Shown here piece by piece: positions 7,549-17,616 of a stretch of 64,000 nt of DNA. This DNA is from CAVTWH01 sp963738365. Lineage in GTDB: Bacteria > Actinomycetota > Actinomycetes > Mycobacteriales > Micromonosporaceae. Position 1 is the first letter of the stretch, and every line of letters starts with the position of its first letter. The DNA lies in contig CAVTWH010000006.1 in assembly GCA_963738365.1 (NCBI GenBank), positions 186,001-250,000 on the forward strand, read 5' to 3'. Below the pieces are notes generated by a model. It had not been told where the DNA came from, searched no databases, and worked only from the letters and a program-made list of their open reading frames with translations. The position numbers and the translations under genes were made by a program.

Positions 7549-9942
7549 ATGTACCGTCCACTGCACTCCGGCTGGCGGCTGAGCCCCGCCGCGCCCGGGC
7601 AGCCCCTGCCGATCCCCGCCGACCTCGACCTCCCGGCGACCGTACCCGGCTGCGTGCACACCGACCTGCTGGCCGCCGGCCTGATCGAGGACCCGTACCG
7701 GGACGACAACGAGACCCGGCTGGGCTGGATCGGGCGCACCGACTGGCGCTACCGCACCACCGTCGACTGGGCGCCGGACGGGCACGAGCGCGTCGACCTG
7801 GTCTGCGACGGCCTCGACACGGTCGCCACCGTGCTGGTCAACGGCGTCCAGGTGGGGCACACCGCGAACATGCACCGGGGGTACCGGTTCGCCGTGCGGG
7901 ACCTGGTGCGCCCCGGCGCCAACACCGTCGAGGTGGTCTTCACCGCGCCTTACCGCTACGCCGAGCAGCTGCGCGACGAGCTCGGCGACCGGCCCGGGTC
8001 GTACAGCGAGCCGTATCCGTTCATCCGCAAGATGGCCAGCAACTTCGGCTGGGACTGGGGGCCCACCCTGGTGACCAGCGGCATCTGGCGGGCCATCGGC
8101 CTGCACTCCTGGTCCGGCGCCCGGCTGGCGCAGGTGCGGCCGCTTGTTCGCACCGACGGCGTGGACGTGCACGTCAGCGTCGAGCGCTGCGGCGACGGTC
8201 CGGTCTCGGTCAGCGCCGAGGTCGACGGGGTCGGCGCCGAGCTGAAGCTCGTCGACGGCGTCACCGACGGGGTGCTGAGCCTGGACGTGCCGGACGCCCG
8301 GCTGTGGTGGCCACGCGGCTACGGCGACCAGCCGCTGTCCCAGCTCACCGTGGCCACCGGCGGGGACACCTGGACCGGGCGGATCGGGTTCCGCAGTGTC
8401 GAGCTGGACCCCGACGCCTTCCGGCTGATCGTCAACGGCCAGCCGGTGTTCGTCCGCGGCTTCAACTGGATCCCGGACGACTGCTTCCCGGCCCGGGTCA
8501 CCCCGGCGCGCCTGGCCCAGCGCTTCGACCAGGCGGCCGGCGCCGGGGCCAACACCCTGCGGGTGTGGGGCGGCGGCGGCTACGAGTCCGAGGAGTTCTA
8601 CCGCCTGGCCGACGAGCGCGGACTGCTGATCTGGCAGGACTTCCCGTTCGCCTGCGCCGCCTACCCGGAGGACGAGCCGCTGCGCGGCGAGGTGGAGGCC
8701 GAGGCCCGGCAGAACGTGGCCCGGCTGTCCGCCCACCCGAGCCTGGTGCTGTGGTGCGGCAACAACGAGAACATCGAAGGTCACCAGCACTGGGGCTGGC
8801 AGGCCCCGCTGGCCGGGCGCAGCTGGGGCGCCGGCTACTACTACCACCTGCTGCCCGGCATCGTCGCCGAGCTGGACCCGACCCGGCCGTACTGGCCGGG
8901 CAGCCCGTACTCGGGGGCGCCGGAGCGCGACGTGCGCCGGCAGGACACCGGCACGGTACACATCTGGTCGGTGTGGAACAGCGAGGACTACACGCACTAC
9001 GGGGCGTACACGCCGCGCTTCGTGGCCGAGTTCGGCTTCCAGGGGCCGCCCAGCTACGCCACCCTGCGCGCAGCCGTCTCCGACGACCCGCTCACCCCAC
9101 AGTCGCCCGGCGTCGCCCACCACCAGAAGGCCCTGGACGGCAACGCCAAGCTGTTACGCGGCCTCGGCGCCCACCTGCCCCAGCCGACCGGCTTCGACGA
9201 CTGGCACTACTACACCCAGCTCAACCAGGCCCGCGCGATGGCCTACGGGGTACAGCGCTTCCGGGCCCTGGCGCCCTACTGCATGGGCGCCATCGTCTGG
9301 CAGCTCAACGACTGCTGGCCGGTCACCTCGTGGGCCGCCGTCGACGGCGCCGGCCGCCGCAAACCACTGTGGTACGCGCTGCGCCGCTCCTTCGCCGACC
9401 GCCTGATCACCGCCCTGGACGGCGAGATCGCCCTGGTCAACGACGCGCCCACCGAGTGGACGGGGCACCTGGTGCTGACCCGGCGGCAGCTGTCCGGGGC
9501 TGTCCTGGAGCTCGCCAGCGCCCCGGTCGCCGTCCCGCCCCGGGGGGTGACCAGGGTCGCCCTGCCCGCACCCGACGACCCCACCCGGGAACTGCTCACC
9601 GCCGAGCTGGACGGTCACCGGCTGGTCCACTTCTGGGCCGAGGACCCCGAGGTGGCGTACCCACCGGCTCGTTTCGAGGCGCGGACCGTGCCGGTCCCCG
9701 GTGGCCTGCGGGTCGAGGTGACCGCCCGCACCCTGCTGCGGGAACTGGCCCTGCACCCGGACCGGCTGGACCCGGCCGCCGCCGTGGACGACCAGCTGGT
9801 CACCGTCCTGCCCGGCGAGACCGCCACCTTCCTGATCCACACCGGCGCCGCGCTGGACCCCGCCGCCCTGACCAGCTATCCGGTGCTGCGCTGCGTCAAC
9901 GAGTCGCGTCCGGGACAGCGGGCGGGTGAGGAAATCGGGTGA
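7549..9942 (+). CDS. GH2-type beta-mannosidase
   Basis: A 797-residue glycoside hydrolase family 2 enzyme that removes terminal beta-D-mannose from manno-oligosaccharides. It begins with a sugar-binding domain (PATVPGCVHTDL, WIGRTDWRYRTTV, NFGWDWGP), continues through immunoglobulin-like domains and then a TIM barrel. The acid/base Glu is in WCGNNENIEGH (about residue 407) and the nucleophile Glu in AEFGFQG (about 494), both as expected for beta-mannosidases. There is no signal peptide, so it should act in the cytoplasm on imported sugars. The start ATG 7549 follows AAGGGGAG closely. Control by the divergent LacI protein is likely. The importer remnants nearby suggest its substrate supply now comes from another transporter. 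Confidence 0.9.
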   Translation: MYRPLHSGWRLSPAAPGQPLPIPADLDLPATVPGCVHTDLLAAGLIEDPYRDDNETRLGWIGRTDWRYRTTVDWAPDGHERVDLVCDGLDTVATVLVNGVQVGHTANMHRGYRFAVRDLVRPGANTVEVVFTAPYRYAEQLRDELGDRPGSYSEPYPFIRKMASNFGWDWGPTLVTSGIWRAIGLHSWSGARLAQVRPLVRTDGVDVHVSVERCGDGPVSVSAEVDGVGAELKLVDGVTDGVLSLDVPDARLWWPRGYGDQPLSQLTVATGGDTWTGRIGFRSVELDPDAFRLIVNGQPVFVRGFNWIPDDCFPARVTPARLAQRFDQAAGAGANTLRVWGGGGYESEEFYRLADERGLLIWQDFPFACAAYPEDEPLRGEVEAEARQNVARLSAHPSLVLWCGNNENIEGHQHWGWQAPLAGRSWGAGYYYHLLPGIVAELDPTRPYWPGSPYSGAPERDVRRQDTGTVHIWSVWNSEDYTHYGAYTPRFVAEFGFQGPPSYATLRAAVSDDPLTPQSPGVAHHQKALDGNAKLLRGLGAHLPQPTGFDDWHYYTQLNQARAMAYGVQRFRALAPYCMGAIVWQLNDCWPVTSWAAVDGAGRRKPLWYALRRSFADRLITALDGEIALVNDAPTEWTGHLVLTRRQLSGAVLELASAPVAVPPRGVTRVALPAPDDPTRELLTAELDGHRLVHFWAEDPEVAYPPARFEARTVPVPGGLRVEVTARTLLRELALHPDRLDPAAAVDDQLVTVLPGETATFLIHTGAALDPAALTSYPVLRCVNESRPGQRAGEEIG

Positions 9943-10006
9943 GCGGCTGCGGTCGGCGCAGCGGACCGGTAGCAAGGAGGCAGGACCGCTACCCGAGGAG
10001 AGCGCG

Positions 10007-10480
10007 ATGCAGAAGATCAGCCCGTTCCTGTGGTTCGACACCCAGGCCGAGGAGGCCGCCGCGCTGTACACCGGCATCTTCCCCGGGTCGCGGATCACCG
10101 ACGTGACCCGCTACGGCGAGGCCGGCCCGGGGGAGCCGGGCTCGGTGATGACGGTCAGCTTCGAGCTGGCCGGCCAGCAGTTCACCGCGCTCAACGGCGG
10201 GCCGCAGCACTTCACCTTCAACGAGGCCATCTCGTTCTCGGTCAGCTGCGCCGACCAGGCCGAGGTGGACGAGCTGTGGGAGCGGCTGACCGCCGAGGGC
10301 GGCCAGCCCGGTCCGTGCGGCTGGCTCAAGGACCGCTTCGGCGTCTCCTGGCAGATCGTCCCCACCGAGCTGCCCGAACTGCTGTCCCAGCCGGATCCGC
10401 AGCGGACCCAGCGGGTAGTGACGGCGATGCTCGCGATGCAGAAGATCGACATCCAGGCGCTCCGGGACGCGGCCGGCTGA
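10007..10480 (+). CDS. VOC-superfamily (PhnB/glyoxalase-like) protein
   Basis: A 157-residue protein of the PhnB-like branch of the vicinal oxygen chelate fold. Typical landmarks are ISPFLWFDTQAEEAA, YTGIFPGS, a middle FTALNGGP segment, DRFGVSWQIVP near the C-terminus and a tail ending AMLAMQKIDI. Members bind a metal or small substrate, but most have no known reaction. I chose ATG 10007 because GAGGAG lies 6 bases upstream; longer readings back to 9926 overlap the mannosidase gene and have no ribosome binding site. Confidence 0.82.
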   Translation: MQKISPFLWFDTQAEEAAALYTGIFPGSRITDVTRYGEAGPGEPGSVMTVSFELAGQQFTALNGGPQHFTFNEAISFSVSCADQAEVDELWERLTAEGGQPGPCGWLKDRFGVSWQIVPTELPELLSQPDPQRTQRVVTAMLAMQKIDIQALRDAAG

Positions 10481-10571
10481 CCTGCCCGGGACCCTGGCGG
10501 CGGCCCGCGCACAGGGTGGGAGAGGATGAGGAGTCGGTGGCGGCAGGCCACCGCGCCACCCGGGGGAGCAG

Positions 10572-12266
10572 ATGAGCAGCGAAGCGAGCCTTGACGCGGG
10601 ACGCCCCGGCAGCGCGCCGGACGAATCGGGTGTCTACAGCCACCGGCAGATCATGACCATCCTGGCCGGCCTGCTGATGGGCATGTTCCTGGCCGCGCTG
10701 GACCAGACCATCGTCAGCGTGGCGATGCGGACCATCGCCGACGACCTGTCCGGCTTCCAGCTACAGGCCTGGGCCACCACGGCGTTCCTGATCACCTCGA
10801 CGATCTCCACGCCGCTCTACGGCAAGCTCTCCGACATCTACGGCCGCAAGCCGTTCTTCCTCTTCGCCATCGGGATCTTCATCGTCGGCTCGGTGCTGTG
10901 CGGGCTGGCCCAGTCGATGTACGAGCTGGCCGGTTTCCGGGCTATCCAGGGCATCGGCGCCGGTGGCCTGTTCTCGCTGTCGCTGGCCATCATCGGCGAC
11001 ATCGTGCCGCCCCGGGAGCGGGCCAAGTACCAGGGCTACTTCCTGGCCGTCTTCGGTACCTCCAGCGTGCTGGGCCCGGTACTGGGCGGCTTCTTCGCCG
11101 GTGCCGACAGCATCCTCGGGGTGCCGGGCTGGCGCTGGATCTTCTACATCAACGTGCCGATCGCGGCGGCCGCGATCCTCGTGGTGAGCAAATTCCTGCA
11201 CCTGCCCCGGCACCACACCGACCACCGGATCGACTGGCCGGGCGCGGTCGCCCTGATCGTCGGCTTGGTACCGCTGCTGACCGTGGCGGAGCAGGGCCGC
11301 TCCTGGGGCTGGGACTCGCCGCGCTCGCTGGCCTGCTTCGTGATCGGCGCGATCGGCCTGGTCGGCTTCGTCGTGGTCGAGCACCGCTACGGCGACGAGG
11401 CGCTGCTGCCGCTGCGGCTGTTCCGCAACCGTACCTTCGCGGTCGGCTCCAGCAGCAGCTTCATCCTCGGCATGGCGATGTTCGGCGGCCTGCTGATCCT
11501 GCCGCTCTACCTGCAGATCGTGAAGGGCGCCACGCCCACCGTGGCCGGGCTGGAGTCGATGCCGCTGGTGCTCGGCATCATGGCCGGGTCGATCGTGTCC
11601 GGTCAGCTCATCGCCCGTACCGGGCGCTACCGGATCTTCCCGATCATCGGCAGCGCGCTGATGCTGGTCGCCCTGCTGTTCTTCTCCCGGATCGGCGCGG
11701 ACACCCCGCTCTGGCAGATCATGATGATCATGGCGCTGATGGGGCTCGGCCTCGGCGGCAACATGCAGCCGATGATCACCGCCGTGCAGAACGCCGTGTC
11801 GCCGCGCGAGATCGGCGTCTCCACCTCGTCGGTGACCTTCTTCCGCTCGATGGGCGGCACGCTCGGCGCCGCGGTCTTCCTGTCGATCCTGTTCTCCATC
11901 ATCGGCGACCGGATCCAGCACGCCTTCGCGGTCGCCTCGCAGCGGCCCGGCTTCGCCGCCGCGGCGGCTCCCGACCAGTCGCAGCTGCACGCGGTGAGCG
12001 GCGGCGGCAGCAGCTCGCTGAGCGACACGTCGTTCATCAACCGGCTGCCGGGGATCGTGGCGCACCCGTTCAAGGTCGGCTTCTCCGACGCCATGAGCGT
12101 CGTCTTCCTGGTGGCCGCCGTGATCATGGTGGTCGGGCTGGTGGTCATCTGGTTCCTGCCCGAGCTGCCGCTGCGCGGCGAGTCGGCGGTCCAGGCGCGG
12201 GCCGCCGAGGATGCGGAGGAGGCCAGGGAGGCGGAGCCGGCCGACGTCCCGGAGCCGCTGCACTAG
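10572..12266 (+). CDS. MFS multidrug exporter, DHA2 (EmrB/QacA) family
   Basis: A 564-residue transporter with 14 predicted transmembrane helices, the length and topology of the DHA2 drug:proton antiporters. The first helix carries LDQTIVSVAM, matching the family LDxTIVNVA motif, and the loop after helix 2 carries GKLSDIYGRK, the MFS motif A. The last 40 residues are a charged cytoplasmic tail. GGGGGAG precedes ATG 10572. No regulator gene of the TetR or MarR type adjoins it, so its inducer cannot be inferred. Confidence 0.88.
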   Translation: MSSEASLDAGRPGSAPDESGVYSHRQIMTILAGLLMGMFLAALDQTIVSVAMRTIADDLSGFQLQAWATTAFLITSTISTPLYGKLSDIYGRKPFFLFAIGIFIVGSVLCGLAQSMYELAGFRAIQGIGAGGLFSLSLAIIGDIVPPRERAKYQGYFLAVFGTSSVLGPVLGGFFAGADSILGVPGWRWIFYINVPIAAAAILVVSKFLHLPRHHTDHRIDWPGAVALIVGLVPLLTVAEQGRSWGWDSPRSLACFVIGAIGLVGFVVVEHRYGDEALLPLRLFRNRTFAVGSSSSFILGMAMFGGLLILPLYLQIVKGATPTVAGLESMPLVLGIMAGSIVSGQLIARTGRYRIFPIIGSALMLVALLFFSRIGADTPLWQIMMIMALMGLGLGGNMQPMITAVQNAVSPREIGVSTSSVTFFRSMGGTLGAAVFLSILFSIIGDRIQHAFAVASQRPGFAAAAAPDQSQLHAVSGGGSSSLSDTSFINRLPGIVAHPFKVGFSDAMSVVFLVAAVIMVVGLVVIWFLPELPLRGESAVQARAAEDAEEAREAEPADVPEPLH

Positions 12267-12318
12267 CGGGACCTGCTGGGACGTTGCGGTGGCAGGCGTA
12301 GCGGCCACGGGCGACGGG

Positions 12319-12612
12319 TCAGCGCGAGCGGTAGGCGTCGGCGCGATGCTCGATGGCTGTCACCGTGACGATGAACTGCGCGTCGTCGATCTCGTACAGG
12401 ATGCGGTACGTGCCACGCCTGGCTGACCAGGTGCCTTCGTAGGGTGCAAGGAGCAACCGTTTCCCCACTCGAGGGGGGTTATCCAGCAACGCTGTGGTGA
12501 TGAATTCGTATGCGGCGGACGCGATCTTCTCCGGTAGTCGACCGGCAAGCGCGCGGGCGGCCGGTCCGGTGATGCGTAGCTGGTAGTCGTGGGGGTGGTC
12601 GGTCTCGCTCAC
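12319..12612 (-). CDS. RelE/ParE-family toxin
   Basis: A 97-residue RelE-type toxin, predicted to be a ribosome-dependent mRNA endonuclease. The C-terminal half has the family pattern GTWSARRGTYRILYEIDD followed by V.V..IEHR.DAYR, with the basic Arg residues and the terminal Tyr-Arg used for catalysis in RelE relatives. Its ATG overlaps the last four bases of the upstream antitoxin gene (12609-12612), the usual translational coupling of a toxin-antitoxin pair. Confidence 0.85.
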   Translation of the reverse strand: MSETDHPHDYQLRITGPAARALAGRLPEKIASAAYEFITTALLDNPPRVGKRLLLAPYEGTWSARRGTYRILYEIDDAQFIVTVTAIEHRADAYRSR

Positions 12613-12893
12613 CGCCTCCGCCTGGACCGCGCAGCCATAAGTGCGGCGAGGTCTTCGGCGTCGAGCACGTCGTCGGTCGCGACAGCTTCCCGAGATTCGG
12701 CGAGTTGACGCATCGCTTCCGGGCTGGAGAGGACGTCAAGGCTCTCCTCCAGCGCGGCGAGATCATCTGGTGAGATGAGAACGGCGACCGCATGGCCATG
12801 ACGGGTGATCTCCACGCGCTCATGCGTCCGCTCGACCTCATCGATGAGTTCCGAGAGCCGGTTACGGGCGTCGGTGAAGGGCATGACAGTCAT
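12609..12893 (-). CDS. Phd/YefM-type antitoxin
   Basis: A 94-residue antitoxin. The N-terminal half (PFTDARNRLSELIDEVE, then RVEITRHGHAVAVLISPDDL) is the DNA-binding Phd/YefM fold; the acidic C-terminal half (VLDAEDLAALMAARSRRRR) should wrap the toxin. It normally neutralises RelE and represses its own operon. ATG 12893 is 7 bases from a predicted -10 element, so the mRNA is probably leaderless; ATG 12884 is a second possibility. Confidence 0.85.
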   Translation of the reverse strand: MTVMPFTDARNRLSELIDEVERTHERVEITRHGHAVAVLISPDDLAALEESLDVLSSPEAMRQLAESREAVATDDVLDAEDLAALMAARSRRRR

Positions 12894-12899
12894 GTCGAA

Positions 12900-12929
12900 A
12901 CGTTAGCCGGTAAACTGGCGTGATATCAA
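12900..12929 (-). promoter_or_regulatory. Predicted promoter of the toxin-antitoxin operon, leaderless
   Basis: On the minus strand TTGATA (12929-12924) and TAACGT (12905-12900) are separated by 18 bases. The expected start of transcription, 7 bases past the -10, coincides with the A of the antitoxin ATG at 12893. Confidence 0.6.
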
Positions 12930-12934
12930 GGCAG

Positions 12935-13075
12935 ATGAGGCAGCACAAGGACAACCCGGTGAACTGGTGGGAGTGGAGGCCGCCGGCGTTCGCCGAAGCC
13001 CGGCACCCGGACGTACCGGTGCTCGTCTGCGTCGGGTACGCGGCCTGGCATCGGTGTCCCGTCACCGCTTGGTAG
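12935..13075 (+). pseudogene. Partial duplicate of the DUF255 gene N-terminus
   Basis: A 46-codon reading frame whose QHKDNPVNWWEWRPPAF, EARHPDVPVL and VGYAAWHRCPV closely match residues near the start of the DUF255 protein encoded at 13178 (QHKDNPVDWWEWGPAAF, EARRRDVPVL, VGYAACHWCHV). The copy stops at TAG 13073. The thioredoxin-like CHWC site has become WHRC, so the fragment cannot carry out the parent's redox chemistry. It is a decayed tandem duplication. Confidence 0.85.
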
Positions 13076-13177
13076 GCCGGGCTCAGTGTGCTGGTCTCGC
13101 CACGGCGCGGTGATCCGGCGTCCGGCGTGCCGGGGCTGAGCCGATCAGAGGGCTGAGCGGCGTGAGAGGCTGGGGAG

Positions 13178-15242
<2,065 letters not shown>

Positions 15243-15314
15243 CGGTGCTTGCACGGTAGCGCTGTAATTCTGTAATCGGACGCATCCAGCGGACGGGACA
15301 GAGGGGCTGGCGCC

Positions 15315-15867
15315 ATGGCACGCGATCAACAGCATGTGGGGGCAGCGGCAGGAGCCGCCGCCCGCCGACGACGCGGCGGGCTGGATCACCGGAGCGGTAC
15401 CGGACGACTGGTTCGTCGAGCCGCCCCGGGTGACCATCGACCGGGACGAGATCACCATCGTCGGGCGGCTGGCCGACCCGGCGATGGGCGAGGAGAGCAC
15501 CGCGGCCGACCTGGCCGCCGCCGAGGAGGGCCGGATCAGCAGCTTCCGGGAGGCCACCCGGGAGCGCCGCATCGGCATCGCCCAGCAGGTGGAGTACCGC
15601 TACCGGCGCAAGGTCGCCTGGGGCGCCGCCTGCGGACACCGCGAGGAGGTCTTCACCTCGTTGGCCGCCCCGGCGATGACCCGACTGCGCCAGCCGGAAC
15701 GCCAGATCCTCGACACCCTGGTCGACGCCGGGGTGGCCCGGTCCCGGTCGGAGGCGCTGGCCTGGTGCGTCCGGCTGGTCGGCGAGCACACCGACGCCTG
15801 GCTGACGCAGCTGCGCGACGCGCTCGGCGCGGTGGAGACGCTGCGCCGCCAGGGCCCGGCGCTCTGA
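15315..15867 (+). CDS. Conserved actinobacterial protein of unknown function (frameshift near start)
   Basis: About 183 residues, hydrophilic, no membrane segment. Recognisable stretches are WFVEPPRVTIDRDEITIVGRL and a C-terminal helix-rich part (ARSRSEALAWCVRLVGEH) that looks like a short ribbon-helix or coiled segment. The ORF uninterrupted to the stop begins at ATG 15334 and lacks a ribosome binding site. ATG 15315 has GAGGGG upstream and would join it in frame if one G of the run at 15337-15341 were removed, so 15315 is the likely true start. I do not recognise a function. Confidence 0.6.
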
Positions 15868-15931
15868 GCGCCGTCGGGCGCCCCGGGCGGCAGCCGGCCC
15901 GCCCGGGGCACCCGATAGGCTGACGACCACG

Positions 15932-17074
15932 ATGGATACCCGTACCGGACTTCCCGTGGTCGGCATGGTGGGCGGGGGGCAGCTGGCCCGGATGACCCAC
16001 CAGGCGGCCATCGCGCTCGGCCAGTCGCTGCGCGTACTGGCCGAGTCCCCCGACGACGGCGGCCGCGCTGGTCGCCGCCGACGTGCACCTCGGCGGGCAC
16101 ACCGACCTGGAGGCGCTGCGCGCCTTCGTCAAGGGCTGCGAGGTGGTCACCTTCGACCACGAGCACGTCCCCGGCGAGCACATCCGCACCCTCGCCGCCG
16201 AGGGCGTCAAGCTCTTCCCGGCCGCGCGACGCGCTGCGGTACGCCCAGGACAAGCGGGCCATGCGGGAACGCCTCACCGAGCTGGGCGCGCCGGTGCCGC
16301 GCTGGCAGCGGTGGCCGACCGCCGGCGACATCGCGGCGTTCGGCGCGCGAGGTCGGCTGGCCGGTGATCGCCAAGTCGACCACCGGCGGGTACGACGGCC
16401 GCGGCGTGTTCGTGCTCGACGCGGACGGCGCGCCACCCGCCGGTGGAGCTGATCGTGGAGGAGAAGGTGGCGCTGCGCCGGGAGCTCGCGGCGCTCGTCG
16501 CGCGCTCCCCGTTCGGGCAGGTGGCGGCGTACCCGGTGGTGGAGACCGTGCAGCGGGACGGCATCTGTGTCGAGGTGCTCGCCCCGGCGCCGGGGCTGCC
16601 CGAGGAGCGGGCCGTGCAGGCCCAGCAGCTGGCCATCCGGCTGGCCACCGAGCTGGACGTGGTGGGGCTGCTGGCCGTCGAACTGTTCGAGACCACCAGC
16701 GGCGAACTGCTGGTCAACGAGCTGGCCATGCGGCCGCACAACTCCGGGCACTGGACCATCGAGGGCGCCCGTACCAGCCAGTTCGAGCAGCACCTGCGGG
16801 CGGTGCTGGACTACCCGCTGGGCGACACCGGCGCTGGCCGCGCCGGTGGTGGTGATGGCCAACGTGCTCGGCGGGCCGTCCGGCGGGATGACGGTCGACG
16901 AGCGGCTGCACCACCTGTTCGCCGCCGACCCGGCGATCAAGGTGCACCTCTACGGCAAGCAGATCCGCCCCGGCCGCAAGATCGGGCACGTCACGGCGCT
17001 GGGTGACGACCTGGAAAGCACCCGCGCCCGGGCGGTCGCGGCGGCCCGCTGGCTGCGGGAGGGGTACGCGATGA
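15932..17074 (+). CDS. purK: PurK, N5-carboxyaminoimidazole ribonucleotide synthase (several frameshifts)
   Basis: ATP-grasp enzyme that, with PurE, carboxylates AIR in purine biosynthesis. Segments in order but in changing frames are: VVGMVGGGQLARM and LGQSLRVLAESPDD; DVHLGGHTDLEALRAF, CEVVTFDHEHVP; MRERLTELGAPVPRWQ; VGWPVIAKSTTGGYDGRG; ELIVEEKVALRRELAAL, ELLVNELAMRPHNSGHWT; and GGMTVDERLHHLF with VHLYGKQIRPGRKIGHV. Breaks lie near 16060, 16222, 16346, 16438 and 16834, each repaired by deleting one G or C. The last frame runs straight into purE; one further extra G near 17060 would instead give a stop overlapping the purE start (ATGA). Purine synthesis needs this gene, so sequence error is the likely cause. 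Confidence 0.85.
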
Positions 17075-17561
17075 CGGTCGTCGGGCTGATCATGGGCAGC
17101 GACTCGGACTGGCCGGTGATGAAGGGCGCCGCCGAGGCGCTCGCCGAGTTCGAGGTGGCCTACGAGGTCGGCGTGGTGTCGGCGCACCGTACCCCGCAGA
17201 AGATGATCGCCTACGGCACGACCGCCGCCGACCGGGGCCTGCGGGTCATCATCGCCGGGGCGGGCGGCGCCGCCCACCTGCCCGGCATGGTCGCCTCGGT
17301 GACCCCGCTGCCGGTGATCGGCGTACCGGTGCCGCTGAAGTACCTGGACGGGCATGGACTCGCTGCTGTCCATCGTGCAGATGCCGGCCGGCATCCCGGT
17401 GGCCATGCGTCTCGATCGGCAACGCCCGCAACGCCGGCCTGCTGGCGGTGCGCATCCTCGGCGCCAGCGATCCGGTGCTGCGCAACCGGATGGCCGACTA
17501 CCAGGACTCCCTCAAGGATCTGGTGGCCGAGAAGGAAGAGGCGCTGCGCGCCACGCTGTGA
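17071..17561 (+). CDS. purE: PurE, N5-carboxyaminoimidazole ribonucleotide mutase (two frameshifts)
   Basis: Moves the carboxyl group of N5-CAIR to give CAIR, following PurK. The N-terminal part GLIMGSDSDWPVM, VVSAHRTPQKM and IIAGAGGAAHLPGM contains the conserved SDSDW and AHRTP active-site motifs. The remainder, MDSLLSIVQMPAGIPVA and then SIGNARNAGLLAVRIL, is in two other frames. Deleting one G at GACGGGCATGG (about 17350) and one G at CCATGCGTC (about 17405) gives a normal 162-residue PurE. It directly follows purK. Confidence 0.87.
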
Positions 17562-17616
17562 CGCCCGGCGGCGGGCTCCCGGCCCGGTGGTTGCGTCAGC
17601 GCGCGCCGGTGATGCT

